From NCBI GenBank assembly GCA_963575745.1, contig CAUYUJ010015716.1:60778-124777 (forward strand): 64,000 bases of DNA, read 5' to 3'. The DNA is from Prorocentrum cordatum. Taxonomy: Eukaryota; Sar; Dinophyceae; Prorocentrales; Prorocentraceae. Each line of letters begins with the position of its first letter. Within the stretch, counting starts at the first letter, position 1. The notes below the pieces were generated by a model. It saw nothing but the letters and a program-made list of their open reading frames with translations, did not search any database and was not told the DNA's origin. Positions 33,045-44,839 of the stretch are shown here, piece after piece. A program made the position numbers and the translations under genes.

Positions 33045-34294
33045 CCACACACACGCGCGCACACACACACGCACACACACACACACGCACGCACGCACGC
33101 ACACACACACACGCACGCACACACACACACGCACACACACACACACGCACACACACACGCACACACACACACACGCACACACACACACACACGCACACGC
33201 ACACGCACACGCACACGCACACGCACGCGCACACGCACACGCACCGCGCACTNNNNNNNNNNNNNNNNNNNNNNNNNNNNNNNNNNNNNNNNNNNNNNNN
33301 NNNNNNNNNNNNNNNNNNNNNNNNNNNNNNNNNNNNNNNNNNNNNNNNNNNNNNNNNNNNNNNNNNNNNNNNNNNNNNNNNNNNNNNNNNNNNNNNNNNN
33401 NNNNNNNNNNNNNNNNNNNNNNNNNNNNNNNNNNNNNNNNNNNNNNNNNNNNNNNNNNNNNNNNNNNNNNNNNNNNNNNNNNNNNNNNNNNNNNNNNNNN
33501 NNNNNNNNNNNNNNNNNNNNNNNNNNNNNNNNNNNNNNNNNNNNNNNNNNNNNNNNNNNNNNNNNNNNNNNNNNNNNNNNNNNNNNNNNNNNNNNNNNNN
33601 NNNNNNNNNNNNNNNNNNNNNNNNNNNNNNNNNNNNNNNNNNNNNNNNNNNNNNNNNNNNNNNNNNNNNNNNNNNNNNNNNNNNNNNNNNNNNNNNNNNN
33701 NNNNNNNNNNNNNNNNNNNNNNNNNNNNNNNNNNNNNNNNNNNNNNNNNNNNNNNNNNNNNNNNNNNNNNNNNNNNNNNNNNNNNNNNNNNNNNNNNNNN
33801 NNNNNNNNNNNNNNNNNNNNNNNNNNNNNNNNNNNNNNNNNNNNNNNNNNNNNNNNNNNNNNNNNNNNNNNNNNNNNNNNNNNNNNNNNNNNNNNNNNNN
33901 NNNNNNNNNNNNNNNNNNNNNNNNNNNNNNNNNNNNNNNNNNNNNNNNNNNNNNNNNNNNNNNNNNNNNNNNNNNNNNNNNNNNNNNNNNNNNNNNNNNN
34001 CGCACACGCACACGCACACGCACACGCACCCGCACCCGCACACGCACACGCACACGCACACGCACCCGCACACGCACACGCACACGCACACGCACACGCA
34101 CACGCACACGCACACGCACACGCACACGCACACGCACACGCACACGCACACGCACACGCACACGCACACGCACACGCACACGCACACGCACACGCACACG
34201 CACACGCACACGTACACGCACACGCACACGCACACGCACACGCACACGCACACGCACACGCACACGCACACGCACACACACACATCCACACAAT
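33045..34294 (+). repeat. (CACACG)n / (CA)n microsatellite field with a 748-base gap
   Basis: CA and CACACG units from 33045 to 33252, an N run from 33253 to 34000, then near-perfect CACACG hexamers to about 34290. The gap is an assembly break in the repeat; its true length is unknown. Frames through it are artefacts. Confidence 0.97.
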
Positions 34295-34309
34295 TTGGCA
34301 TTTTCACTT

Positions 34310-34470
34310 GCCCAGTACAGCGTTTCGTGGCCTCATAGGGGGTTTCACGGAAGCCCTCACTGGGACCGCCCGCATGCATCCCACACAGCCAATTTGACAT
34401 CCTCACCCACCGAATAGAGCGTTTCGTGGCCGCTCCACCGACGCCCCCAGTGGGACCGCCCGGACCCCAG
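34310..34470 (-). repeat. 89-bp satellite, about two units, same orientation as 27640-27845
   Basis: Contains 'agcgtttcgtggcctcatag', 'ccctcactgggaccgcccgc' and a second 'agcgtttcgtggccgc' with 'ccccagtgggaccgcccg'. These are diverged copies of the satellite at 37817-39130 read in reverse. Confidence 0.7.
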
Positions 34471-34474
34471 CCCG

Positions 34475-37400
34475 TCAATACAAGCGTCGAAAGGACAATT
34501 CGCTTCGACTATATTGGGGGGGGCTTCTAAAGATCTATTTAGGTTATTGCCAGACTTGTGATCGACGATCGCGGTGGCAATTATGTTTACCTGTGCAGCC
34601 AGCGCGTCACTCATGGTGAATGTACCAGTTTGGGGCAGTGCGATCAACAACCAGTTTTGGCGGCTTGAGCTGACGTTTCGGCACTGGCGAGATGATATGC
34701 CACGAAGCAGCTGCGGCGAGTTCGATAGCAGTTGTTGTGTGCCCCCAGGGAAATGTGACAGGCGTGAGTCATCGATTTGACGTACATTGCATTCGCAGTT
34801 GTGTAGCTTCCGCCCGCACTGCAGGATGCTGGAAGAGCTGCAGGCAGGCAACTGCATTTGTGAGGATCCACAGCGAAGCATGGTGTAATCTCTCTTCGCT
34901 GCGCCCACCCGTACGTGTGGCATCGCCTGTAGATCCTCTTTTGTGAGAGTGAGCTTTCTCCAGTAGTTCTAGGATGCTTACCGACCCCCTGTTGCAGAGT
35001 TGTTTACGTAAGATGCGCGAGTCCTGGTTGTGGTGCTGTCCGTTGCTGGTGCGGGATGTCTTGAGGAGTCACAGGTTTCTGGTGGTCTTCCAGTGAATAA
35101 CGAAGGGGGGTGGATAAGGAGTTACAGACGACCGAATGGATATTAGTGCTGAGGAGGCGCTCTGAGTTGATCGTGCTTTTTCGGTCGAGCGTATGCTCAG
35201 CGCCCCCGCCTTGATCTCCGAGCTGTTCGAGTGCAGGCTCCGCCCCCTAAGGTTTGGTTTTCTTAGTTGGCACAGGAAGGCATGGGAGTTCGGCGTGCTC
35301 TTACGCCGAGCTGCCTGCAAGAGGACATGGACGACATCCCGGGGGACACCTACAAACACCCGCTCAGCCGGAGAGACCCGCGAGTGGGGATAGCAGGGTT
35401 GAGGGCATGAGGTGGAGGAGGAGGAGGAGAAGGAGGAGGAGGAGGAGGATGAGGAGGAGGCGGAGGAGGATGAGGGGTGAGGACGAAAAGAGGATTTTTT
35501 TTTTCTTTTCTGGGAGTTGGTATCTTACGGGAGCTGGAGATACCCTTATTCTGGGCGCTTTCCACTGCGCAAGCGTTGCGTACGTACCTGGTGGGGCCAG
35601 TGCACCTGGTTTCGAAGTAAGCAGCAAATGCGGATGCCATCATTGTAGAGTTGGTTCTGAGAATGTACGTGCTCGAAGGCAGGATCGCTTGTTTTGATGG
35701 GTGTCTAACCAACAGTTTCCAAATCCATGCGCTTGTGCTCGCATTCATCAAGGTTTCGCCAGGGGCCCGTGACTCCAATGAGATACCCCAGAGTGGCCAG
35801 AGACATTTTGAGGGATATGAGATGTCACAGTCCAAGCGCCCTCTCCGCTCTCTTGTCGTCTTTTTTCTACACTTGCATCGAATATTCTGTTCTCTCCCAC
35901 TTGATCTCATTCACTCCTTCTGCCCTCCCACTCCTGGACAGCTTTTCCACAGCATGCCCTCACGTTGAATTGGTGTGTGTGTGTGTATGTCTGTGCTTTC
36001 CTAGTCTGATCGTTTCTTCCGCCATCTCTCCATCCCTCTATCCCTCCATCCCTTCATCTCTAGCTCTCCGAAAGAAACGGAAGACAGGGCCGTCCCTTGT
36101 TTTCTGCGTTCCCGCGTCTCCAAGTCTACCAGCTCCATCTCCGCCCTTTCTGTCTTTCTCTCGTTCTTCCCTCTCCTGTTTCCTGCCCGCGCTTTTCCCT
36201 CTGCACCCGCCTCTGCTTCCCCTCGTTCCCCCGGAGATCCGACGTTCTGGGAGAGTCAGCGCGTCGTGGAAAGCGTCACGACCGCAGCTCTCGAACCCAC
36301 CCTTCGGCAGTCTTCTCGAAGCCAGATCGGTCTATGAGAGTTCCCGTGCCTGAGACGGGCTCCGATGGTCGTTGTGTTTTTTTTCACGACGCCCAGGTCT
36401 GAGGAACCTCCCCCTGTTTGGTTGGTTGTCGGGCCGCAGCTCTGGCTCCATGCGGCCGTTCGGGATGCCAGGATGCAGCTCCTGGGAGGGCAAGTCCAGA
36501 ATCGTCGCTGCTATCTCCTTGGTCGAACGCTAGCCTAATCAGGCACAGTCCCGCTTACCTCCGCTTTACCCCGCTGAGTCTGGCTTAACCCAGCTTCATC
36601 TTCGGTTCAATTTGGGCTAATCCGAATGGCCCCTCATTCGACTCGGGCTTAGCAGCCCCAGCTCGTTCTTACGAAGACCTCTGCCAGGAGTTGCCTCCTC
36701 AGGGATGATTGGGCTCCCTGGAGGGTCCTCGACGACACCCGAGAGCTTTCAGAGAGCCACACATGCCATCGAACGCCTCACGACGCCTTTGATGTCAGGG
36801 TTCCCATTCTCTCTCCCTCAACACCGGCACCCCGACCTTTCCTGGAGTGCGTTGTGACCAGGATTTCGAGGCGAATCTGGCTGTGTCGAAGAACCCCCCC
36901 ATGGAGACCACCGAAAAGTGCCGTGATTCCTCCTCCTGCCTCCTTTTCCTCCATTTCCTTCTCTTCCTCTTCCTCTTCCTCCTCCTCCTCCTCCTCCTCC
37001 TCCTGCCTCCTCCTCTTCTTCTCTCTTCGGGGTGTGCTCCATCGTTGGCCGCGGGGTGTGTGGTGGCCCTCCCCCAGCGTGCAGACAGCTCTTCTCCGTT
37101 GCCGTATCCCGCGTGGTATTCTGACCTTCTCGGACCGCCGCCCCCCCAATGGACAGTTGCCATTTTTTCTGACTGGACACGATCTTCACGAGTTCGGCCT
37201 ACTGGGTTTTGCGGCGAAAGCGGGCCGTCGTAATGTCTGCCGAAGTCGCCCTCTGCCCTCGAACAGCATAGAGCGCGAGCGCCGCAAAGCGGCGCCGCCC
37301 CGAGGTTTCTGTTGCCCTCTGGGTCGGGGGCGGGCCATGCGCGAGAGCGCCCGCCCGACCTTGTTGGCGACTCGGGAGGGCCCGATCTGGTGGAGTCGAC

Positions 37401-37816
37401 TTGGACGACCGAGTCCCTGGAAAGTTTATACGCAGGGTGTGTGTGTGTGTGTGTGTGTGACTGTTGCGTTTTCCGAGGGTGCGCTTTTTCTGGCTCCCAC
37501 GGGGTCCGAGGTGATTCTTCGACCCCGGTCGCATTGCAAGGGCATGAACTTTTTTGAGGCCCTTCATGGTCGTCGACCCGGCGCCCGCGCCATTGGCGGG
37601 TGCCGCGAACGCCCAGGGCCCAGCATTCGGTAGGCGGCGAACGACTCGGAGTCCTCCGTCTGGCCTTTGCAGCACGCTTCCCCGGGCCCTTGTTTCACCA
37701 TGGATCGCGCGGAATTCACTTGTCCCAGTTCGGCGACCTCCACTGCAATTGGCACTGGAGGGCCCTGAGGGCGGCACTGCGCTATGCAATCAGCCCGGCG
37801 AAGGACCCAATCAGAT
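34475..37816. other. Intergenic, no gene recognised, several simple tracts
   Basis: Includes GGA tracts (35411-35480), a CT-rich stretch (35970-36230), a CTC tract (36945-37020) and a (GT)n run (37438-37460). A minus frame 34923-34357 has a patch (NWLLIALPQTGTFTMSDALA) that looks protein-like but matches nothing I know. Around 36540-36610 the phrases 'cgcttacc', 'gctttacccc' and 'gcttaaccc' recur as a short degenerate repeat. Confidence 0.4.
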
Positions 37817-39130
37817 GCAGGACGAACCGTGTGAGGGGTGTGCCGACATGAGTGCCTGGGACGCATGTGGACGAATCCCCTGGGGCCTTCGGTCGGGCTC
37901 CCTATGGGGCCACGAACCTTGCGAGGGATGTGCCGACATGAGTTCCTGGGACTCATGTGGACGAATCCCCTGCGGCCTTCGGTGGAGCTCCCCATGGGGC
38001 CACGAACCTTGCGAGGGATGTGCCGACATTGGGTGACGGGGACGCATGTGGCCACATCCCGTGGGGCCTTCGGTGGAGCTCCCTATGGGGCCCACGAGCC
38101 GTGTGAGGGGTGTGCCGAAATTGATGGCGGGGGCGCATGTAAACTATGTCACTGGGGCCTTCGGGGGAGCCCCTATGGGACCACGGAGCGCGTGAGGGGT
38201 GTGCCGCAATGGGTGGCGGGGACGCATGCGAACTGTGCCAGTGGGACCTTCGGCTGAGCTCCTACGGGGCCACGAAGCGTGGGAGGGGCGTGCCGAAATG
38301 GGTGGCGGGACGCATGCGAACGGCACCACTGGAACCGTCGGTGGAGCTCCTTATGGGGCCACGAAACGTGTGAGGGGTGTGCCGAAATGGTCGGCGGGGA
38401 CGCATGCGAACTGTGCCACTGGGACATTCGGTGGAGCTTCTATGGGGCCATAAAAGGGGTGATGGGGTGCGCCTAAATGAGTGGGGGGGACGCATGCGAA
38501 TGGCGCCGCTGGGACGCATGCGAATTGGGCCACTGGGACTTTCGGCGGAGCTTCTATGGGGCTATAAAACGCGTCAGGGGTGTGCCGAAATGAGTGATTG
38601 GGACGCATGCGAACTGTGCCACTGGGACCTTCAGCGGAGTGTCTATGGGGCCACGAAGCGCGTGAGGGGCATGCCGAAGTGAGTGGAGGGGCGCATGCGA
38701 ACTGCGCCACTGGGACCTTCAGAGGCGCTCATATGGAGAGACGAAGCGTGTGAGGGGCGTGCCGAAATGAGTGGCGGGGACGCATGCGAATTGTGCCACT
38801 GGGACCTTCAGAAGAGCTCATATGGAGCAAAGAAACGTGTGAGGGGCGTGCCGACATGAGTGGCCGGGACGCATGCGAACGGCACCACTTGGACCTTCAG
38901 CTGAGCTCCTAAGGGACCACGAAACGTGCGAGGGGCGCGCCGAAGTGGGTGGCGGGGACGCATGCGAACGGCGCCATTGGGACCTTCAGCGGAGCTCCTA
39001 TGGGGCCACGACGCGTGCGAGGGGCGAGGGGTGCGCCGAAATCGGTGGCGGAGGCGCATGAACGGCACCACTTGGGCCTTTAGCGGAGCTCCTATGGGAC
39101 CACGAAACGTGTGAGGGGTGTGCCAAAGTG
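37817..39130 (+). repeat. 89-bp tandem satellite, about 14 units
   Basis: The landmark 'tatggggccacgaa' or a variant recurs near 37905, 37995, 38085, 38175, 38263, 38352, 38440, 38555, 38642, 38730, 38820, 38908, 38998 and 39090. One interval is longer by about 25 bp because of an internal duplication at 38500-38530. Each unit also has 'gtgtgccgaaatg' and 'gacgcatgcgaac'. Confidence 0.93.
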
Positions 39131-40110
39131 AGGGGGGTGACGATGATGATGATGGAGGAGGGAGGAGGGGAGGAGGAAGGAAGGAAGGGAGGAGGGAACG
39201 CGGGGACCGTCTCTTCAAAACATGGACCCAGCGCCACAGGATGATTGGGAAAAACATGTTTCAGTGAATTCTTATGTTGTTTTTCGCTGTTTACTTACGC
39301 CGATTTCGCCCCTCTTGCACTTCGTCGTCCTCGTCGTCCTCGTCGTCGTCGTCGTCGTCCTCCTCCTCCTCCTCCTCCTCCTCCACTTCTTCTCGCTGTT
39401 CTGGGGTTGCAGGGGTGGGCTTGTGGCGTGTGCGGATTTTGGGGCTGTCGAGCGGCCCTGTTCTTGGGATGGGGCTCGCCATTGTGGCCCTCACCCCCCC
39501 GGCAGAGCTCAGCTGACTGAGTCGCCCGAGGTCCCCGACTGACTGACCCCTCGCCCTCCTCCCCGTTTTCTCTCGGCGACGAGCGAGGAGGGAAAGTGAG
39601 ACGGAGAAGGCCTTCTCGGAAGGCAGCGGAACTTCTCAGAAGCCCTCCTGCCTTCTGAGCGGTTTCTTGTGTCTTCGGGGAATGCGTCGAAAACGTCTCA
39701 GAAGGCTGAGGGACTTCTGAGCCCTCTGAGAGGGCCCGCCCCTTTTCACTTCCCCCCAGGCTTGCCGCCGATTCTCGTCTCAGAACTAGGAGCTCACCCT
39801 GGAAGCGCCTTTACGGCTACCTTCGCCCCAGATCTCTGACGCGGTGTTTTGTTCACGCTGGGGGTCCCTGGACCTCTGGACCTCTTCGCCAGTGCCGGTA
39901 TTTGGGTTTTTAGCCCAAATCGTTTTTTGGAGCTCACGGGTCTAAGTCAAGGCTGCCGGAAGTCGAACATAGCCACAAACCATCGTCGCGTTGGTTTCTT
40001 CGACGCGAGGAGGTTTCGGCCCCACGTCTCGGATAGATTTGAAATGGCCATAAGATTCGAAAGCGGCTCCCGGAGGCCGAAACAAAGGAAAATCACCGCG
40101 ATTGCAAAAA
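39131..40110. other. Intergenic with a (GTC/CTC) tract
   Basis: A short CGTC/CTCCTC tract at 39325-39390. The block 39590-39740 contains repeated 'ttctcagaaggc'/'cttctgag' phrases with partial inverted symmetry. No gene is supported. Confidence 0.4.
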
Positions 40111-40114
40111 TCAG

Positions 40115-40865
40115 CGCCAATACCTCCCTCCCTCCTTTTCCTCTTCCTTCTGCTCCTCCTTCTCCGCCTGGCCCTCTGACTCGTCCTCCTGCCCCTCCTC
40201 CTGCACTCTCTGCTCCTCCTCCTCCTCCTTCTTCTTGCTTTCTTCTTCCTCCTCCTTCTCCTCCTCTTCCTTCTCCTCCCTCCCCAACTTTTCCTCCTCC
40301 TCCTCCTTTTGGGCCTCTGTAGCTCCTCCTCCTCCTGCCCATCCTGATCCTGCTACTTCTCCTCTTCCTCCCCCTTTCTCCTCCCTCCTACTCCCCTTTC
40401 TCCTCCTCCTTCTCCTCCTTCTCCTCCTTCTTCTCGTTCTCCTTATTCTCCTCCTCCTCCTCCTCCTCCTCCTCCTCCTCCTCCCTCGTCTCCTTCTCCA
40501 TTTTCTATTCCTATTCCTTCTCCTTTTCCCCCTCCTGGTGTTCTCAGCACTCATCATGCAGTAGCAGTGATTTCGAACCCTCAGCCGACGGGGACGGGAA
40601 CAACGAACCAGCAATACTTCAATAGCAGCAGGAGCTTGCACACCCCGACTCCACCAAAAGGCGAGGACGGGGTGCCAGATGAGCTTTGGCGGCTCTCCAG
40701 CCTGGTCTAGCACCGACCCAGCGCTGAATCCAGATCCACTCCAATCCAATCCTCCTCCTCCTTCTCCTCCTCCCCCCTCCTCCCGCCTGATCCTCCTCCT
40801 GGTCCTTCTCCCCCTCCTCCTTCCCCTCTTGGCCCTCTATAACTCCTCTTCCTTGCCCTCGCTCC
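40115..40865 (+). repeat. CT-rich low-complexity tracts
   Basis: CTCCTT/CTCCTC sequence at 40115-40530 and 40745-40865, separated by about 200 bp of ordinary sequence with no recognised gene. Confidence 0.9.
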
Positions 40866-40982
40866 TCTTCCATTCTTTTTCCTTATACATAACTCCTCCC
40901 TGTCGCACCCCGAGGCCAGTCGGAAGGGCGGGCCGGGCGCTTCGCTTGAGACTTCCTTACCGTTTCTGATCCGAAGCTTCGA

Positions 40983-41440
40983 ATTTTGCAACAGTTTTGG
41001 AGATGGAGCGCGCCAGTTTTTCAACATGTGGCTCTCGCCTTAGCGCTGCGCGCATTCGTTAAACGAAAAGTGCAATAGTTTAGCGGGTCGAGGGCGGATG
41101 GTTTTCAACATGTGGATCTCGCCTTAGCGCCGCGCATCTTTGTTTTAAGATTTCGAAAGAGTTTCACTGATTGAGGGCATTTCTTTTTCAACATGTGGCT
41201 CTCGTCTTAGCGCCGTGCACATTCGTTTTCAAAAATATGCAAGCGTTTCACGGATCGAGGGCGGGCCGTTTTTGAAACTGTGGCTCTCGCCTGAGCGCCG
41301 CGCACATTCCATTGTAAGGAATTTCACGAGTTTCACGGATTGAGGGCGGGTGGTCTTCAACACGTGGCTCTCGCTTTAGCGCCGCGCGCATTCGTTACAC
41401 AAAGTCGTGAGAGTTTCACGTGCCCCCATGGTTTACGTAG
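40983..41440 (-). repeat. 84-bp satellite, about 5 units, inverse of the 21.7 kb array
   Basis: 'tcaacatgtggctctcgcc' or a variant recurs at 41021, 41105, 41188, 41272 and 41357. Other landmarks are 'ttagcgccgcgc', 'cacattcgtt' and 'gagtttcac'. Read in reverse these are the landmarks of the array at 21673-21950. Confidence 0.9.
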
Positions 41441-41499
41441 AAGAAGCATGTTTTTGGAGCGACTCAGGATTGTCAGGGCGCAACAGTTACGTTCATTCG

Positions 41500-41745
41500 C
41501 GGTGGTGAAGTCCCAGGAACAGTGTGATGCCACGATTCAGGATTTCCATAATGCAGCAATCAGGTTGATTCGTGGCGTTGGAGGCCCGAAGAGATGTTCT
41601 GGCAAGTTTCAGAATCTTCAAACGGTAGTCCCCCAACGGGGCATTACCCTCAGTAGGAACGAGTCCTTGTAGGGGCCTATGCAGAGGGAGCTTGGAGGGA
41701 GGGTTCATTCCAACATCGCTGATGAGTCTTGGGTTTACACTGGTC
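41500..41745 (-). repeat. Dispersed module C, minus-strand copy
   Basis: Contains 'gtaggggcctatgcagaggg', 'gcttggagggagggttc' and 'gggtttacactggt', the reverse complement of the 21340-21600 copy. It is followed by a CT tract where the other copy has GGA, and preceded by the 84-bp satellite where the other copy is followed by it. Confidence 0.8.
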
Positions 41746-42265
41746 CTCCTCTTCCTCCTCCTTCCTCCTCCTCCTTCCTCCGTCCTCGTCCTCCTCCTCC
41801 TCCTCCCCCTCCTCCTCCTCCTCCTCTTCCTCCTCCTCGTCCTTCCTCTCTTCCTCCTACTCCCTTTCCTCCCCTTCCTCCTCCTCCTCCTCCTCCTCCT
41901 CCTACTCCTACTCCTCCTCCTCCTCCTCCTCCTCCTCCTCCTCCTCCTCCTCTTTCCTCTCTTCTTCCTCCTTCCTTTCATCCTCTTCCTCCTCCTCCTC
42001 CTCCTCCTCCTGCCACCCCATCCCCCTTCCCACCTGCCAGCCTGCACTACGAGCAGCTGGACCGGCAGCGGCCACGTGGCCCCGAACTGGCGGGCCCCTC
42101 GGAGGCGCCCCACCTGCGCCTGCGCACCCTGCGGGCCGAGGCCTCCGGCCGGGGCCGCCGCCGCCGCCGCCGCCGTCGGTCCCTTGTTGGTCGATCTTCG
42201 ATCCTGGCTCCTCGATCCTCGCTCCTCGATCCTCGATCGTCGACCCTCGATGATCCAGGATCGAG
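41746..42265 (+). repeat. CT-rich tract plus 'cctcgatcctcg' cluster
   Basis: A long CTC/CCT tract to about 42010, a GC-rich spacer, then at 42195-42265 repeated 'tcgatcctcg' phrases like those at 17903-17990. Confidence 0.85.
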
Positions 42266-42344
42266 GCTTCAGGAAGTGCTGGGTCCTCTCTGCGCCTCCT
42301 GAGGCGCCCTTGTGGCCCCGGCTGGGCGCAGCTTGAATCAGGGG

Positions 42345-42725
42345 CAACGTTCGCGTTCGGGGGGGCAACGTTCGGTTCGAAGTTCGATGCTCGAGTTTTT
42401 CAGGTGTTCTCGTTGGTTCTCGGCATTTTCCAGCCTTGAGGTGCGCTCAAGCAGCTGCGCCTCGCCGAGGGCGTTCCGGGGGTACCCAGATCGTCCCGAA
42501 CGGCCGCTGGAGCATAATGGTTTGAAAAACTGAGACCAGTCAACGTGAGGGGAGGGACAGGATCGGGGGTGATCGGCCCCCGATCGCCCGTTGATCGCCT
42601 ATATGGGGCCCGATAGCCCACCCCGCCCAGGAGCGTGCGGATTCGACGTCGGGGGCCTATGGTCGATCTATCGGCGATGTGTCGTTGATTCCATTTCGAT
42701 GTTTCCCCTCTGGGCTGCCCCCCTA
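42345..42725 (+). repeat. Dispersed repeat family A plus B, plus-strand copy
   Basis: Part A has 'gcgctcaagcagctgcgcct' and 'cagatcgtcccgaacggcc'; part B has 'cgatagcccaccccgccca', 'gatctatcggcgatgtgtcg' and 'ttccatttcgatgtttccc'. Same A-B order and spacing as 13250-13660. Confidence 0.8.
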
Positions 42726-42799
42726 ATGTTGTGCGTCATTGGTCGGCGCTGCCTCTACATGATTGAAAGATTTCCAGTGATTTCCGACGGTCCTCGACG

Positions 42800-42866
42800 A
42801 TTTGTTCGTCGTCGTCGTTGTCGTCGTCGTGGTCGTGGTCGTGGTCGTGGTCGCGGTCGCGGTCGC

Positions 42867-42900
<34 letters not shown>

Positions 42901-42975
42901 TTGGTCGTGGTCGTGGTCGTGGTCGTGGCCGTGGTGGTGGTGGTGGTGGTGGTCGTCGTCGTCGTCGTTGTGAGG
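42800..42975 (+). repeat. (GGTCGT)n hexanucleotide repeat
   Basis: GTCGTG/GTCGCG hexamers with GTG and GTC runs at the end. Frames read as poly-Val, poly-Arg-Gly or poly-Thr and are artefacts. Confidence 0.95.
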
Positions 42976-43860
42976 TTCAAGGTTTTTGAACATTTTCTGG
43001 CCTCCAGGGGTGCCGTCGTGGCCACGGGCTGGATTCGCCTCGAACTTTTAGGCCAGAGCGCACCCCAGCAGTCGTGGGGGTCATTGTTATCCTCCTCTCG
43101 CTGTCGTCGGGGACGAAGAAGGGGGACAGTGATCGAGAGAGGCAACAAGGACGTCCCAAGAGGCCCCAAGAGATGGAATCCGAGTTCATATGGCAGGTCC
43201 TTCCCCCAAAGATGGTCTCCTAGATTGCCAGAAGGCCCCCAGAGGTCTTCAGAGGCCCACAAAGACCCCGCCAAGAGGCTTCGAGAGGCCCCCAAGACGA
43301 TCCCAAGAGGCCCCACCAGGCTCCAAACATGCCCCCCCGAGCACGCAGGCAATTGCCAACGATGCTACAATATAGGCCTGCGACGTGACCGAATGAAGTC
43401 GAAACACCAACTTGCGCTTGCTCCTTTCTGCATCTCCGTCTCCATCATCGGTTCCGTCCGTAGTTTTCGACACGCATTGGTTTCCTTTGGGACCGTTTTC
43501 GGAGCCTCCTGTGGCCTTATTGGGCAGTTTTCTAATCTTCTGCGACTCTGGCGCCGTCGTGGTCCCCCCCCCCATCCCACGAATTCCACGATCCAGAAAT
43601 GGTGGGGCGGCGGTGTCCGCCCTCTTAGGGGCCGTTCACTTGAATGAGGTCGAATGGGAAGGGGCACGGGGGCATCGGATCGAGAGTTGGACAGCACAGA
43701 TTAGGGCACGCCTCCGCCAGCGTCTCCGCTGGCGTCGCCACCAGCTCCAGGTCTGGCCTCAGCTACCGCCTCCAGTCGATCGATGCTTGCGATCGTCGCT
43801 GTCGTTCTGCTCTTACCGCCCAGCATTGAGGGCGTAATTGTGGCCGCCCTGCCACATCAA
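42976..43860. other. Intergenic, no gene recognised
   Basis: The segment 43190-43340 is rich in 'agaggcccccaag' phrases, the same filler seen at 44840-46030 and 48730-53150. The rest is unremarkable. Confidence 0.4.
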
Positions 43861-43864
43861 GGTT

Positions 43865-44010
43865 CTAGGTTCGACACCTTCAGGCGTGTTCGACGGTTCT
43901 CGGCGGCTTTTCAGCCTTGGGATGCCTTCCAGCAGCCGCGCCTCGCCGAGAGCGTTCTGTGGGTGCCCGGATCGTCCCGAACGGCCGCCAGAGACCAGAG
44001 ACATGACCCG
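43865..44010 (+). repeat. Dispersed repeat family A, plus-strand copy (A only)
   Basis: Has 'cagccttgggatgccttcca', 'gcagccgcgcctcgccgaga' and 'gtgcccggatcgtcccgaac', in family order, ending at 'agagaccagagacatgaccc'. Part B is absent. Confidence 0.8.
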
Positions 44011-44835
44011 AAATTTGGACTACGAGGACGATTGTGGGGATAGGCAAGTGCTGTCATTGGGGGCGTCCAAGAGGGGTCTCGGGGGCGTGGGACACATGCC
44101 GCTCTCCCCTAAACAGTGGACGTTCGGCATTCCGAGTGTCTTGGCTCTCTGCCTCACACTTTCTCTGGGATAGTCATGGTGATGGTATCTGCAGTGCCAG
44201 GCTTGCCGCCGTTTGTTCCCATGGGGTTCGTTCAGCATGGCGAGCATTCTGGTCATCCGGGTCAAACACTCGAGGTCATACTTATGACTGTCTTCGTTCT
44301 CTGCTCATCGTGCCTTTGCTTTTGCGACTATCTGGCCAGACCGCTACGTCGGGCGAAGCCCTTGACCGCTGCCTCCGCAGGAACGCTTTGGCAGGAGATC
44401 TAGGACCGCTTCATCCTCTTTGCGCCTCTTGCCTTCACCCTTTTTGATGGTATTGCCACGGGAGCAGAGCAAAAGAGGCATGGGACAGGCTTCCAGGTCA
44501 TTGCATGGGCGCCTTCTCTCCAGAAGCCACATCTGCCAGCCTTGGCTTCTTTGCATGCCGCAAACGGCGAAACATTATGGAGAATCATTGTTTTTCCGCT
44601 CAGGGATGATTTGCGTCCGATGGTCATGTGAAGTGGTTGGGTGTGGTTAGCATAGTTGGTGGCACGAGCTGGCCCTAGCTATAGATTTTCATTGTCGGAG
44701 GACGATCGACTTTTGCCTGAATGAAGGGCGGCTCGGTGAAGCATCAATGACGGGGTCAGGGAATATCTCCTTCTGCTTGTTAGAACATATCATAGGGTCA
44801 CTTCGGTCTTCCCAGCCGTCCTCGGCCATGGGCTT
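44011..44835. other. Intergenic, no gene recognised
   Basis: Moderate-GC sequence with only short frames; no repeat or motif identified. Confidence 0.4.
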
Positions 44836-44839
44836 CGTC

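Noticed and set aside
29492-34417. A 1641-codon ORF2 running through the gap
   Set aside because: The part after 33044 is CACACG repeat and N bases, so only the first 1184 codons are supported.
35350-35910. Minus-strand 186-codon frame as an RT fragment
   Set aside because: Some LINE-like feel, but no RT or endonuclease motif; the C-terminal third is a GGA-tract artefact.
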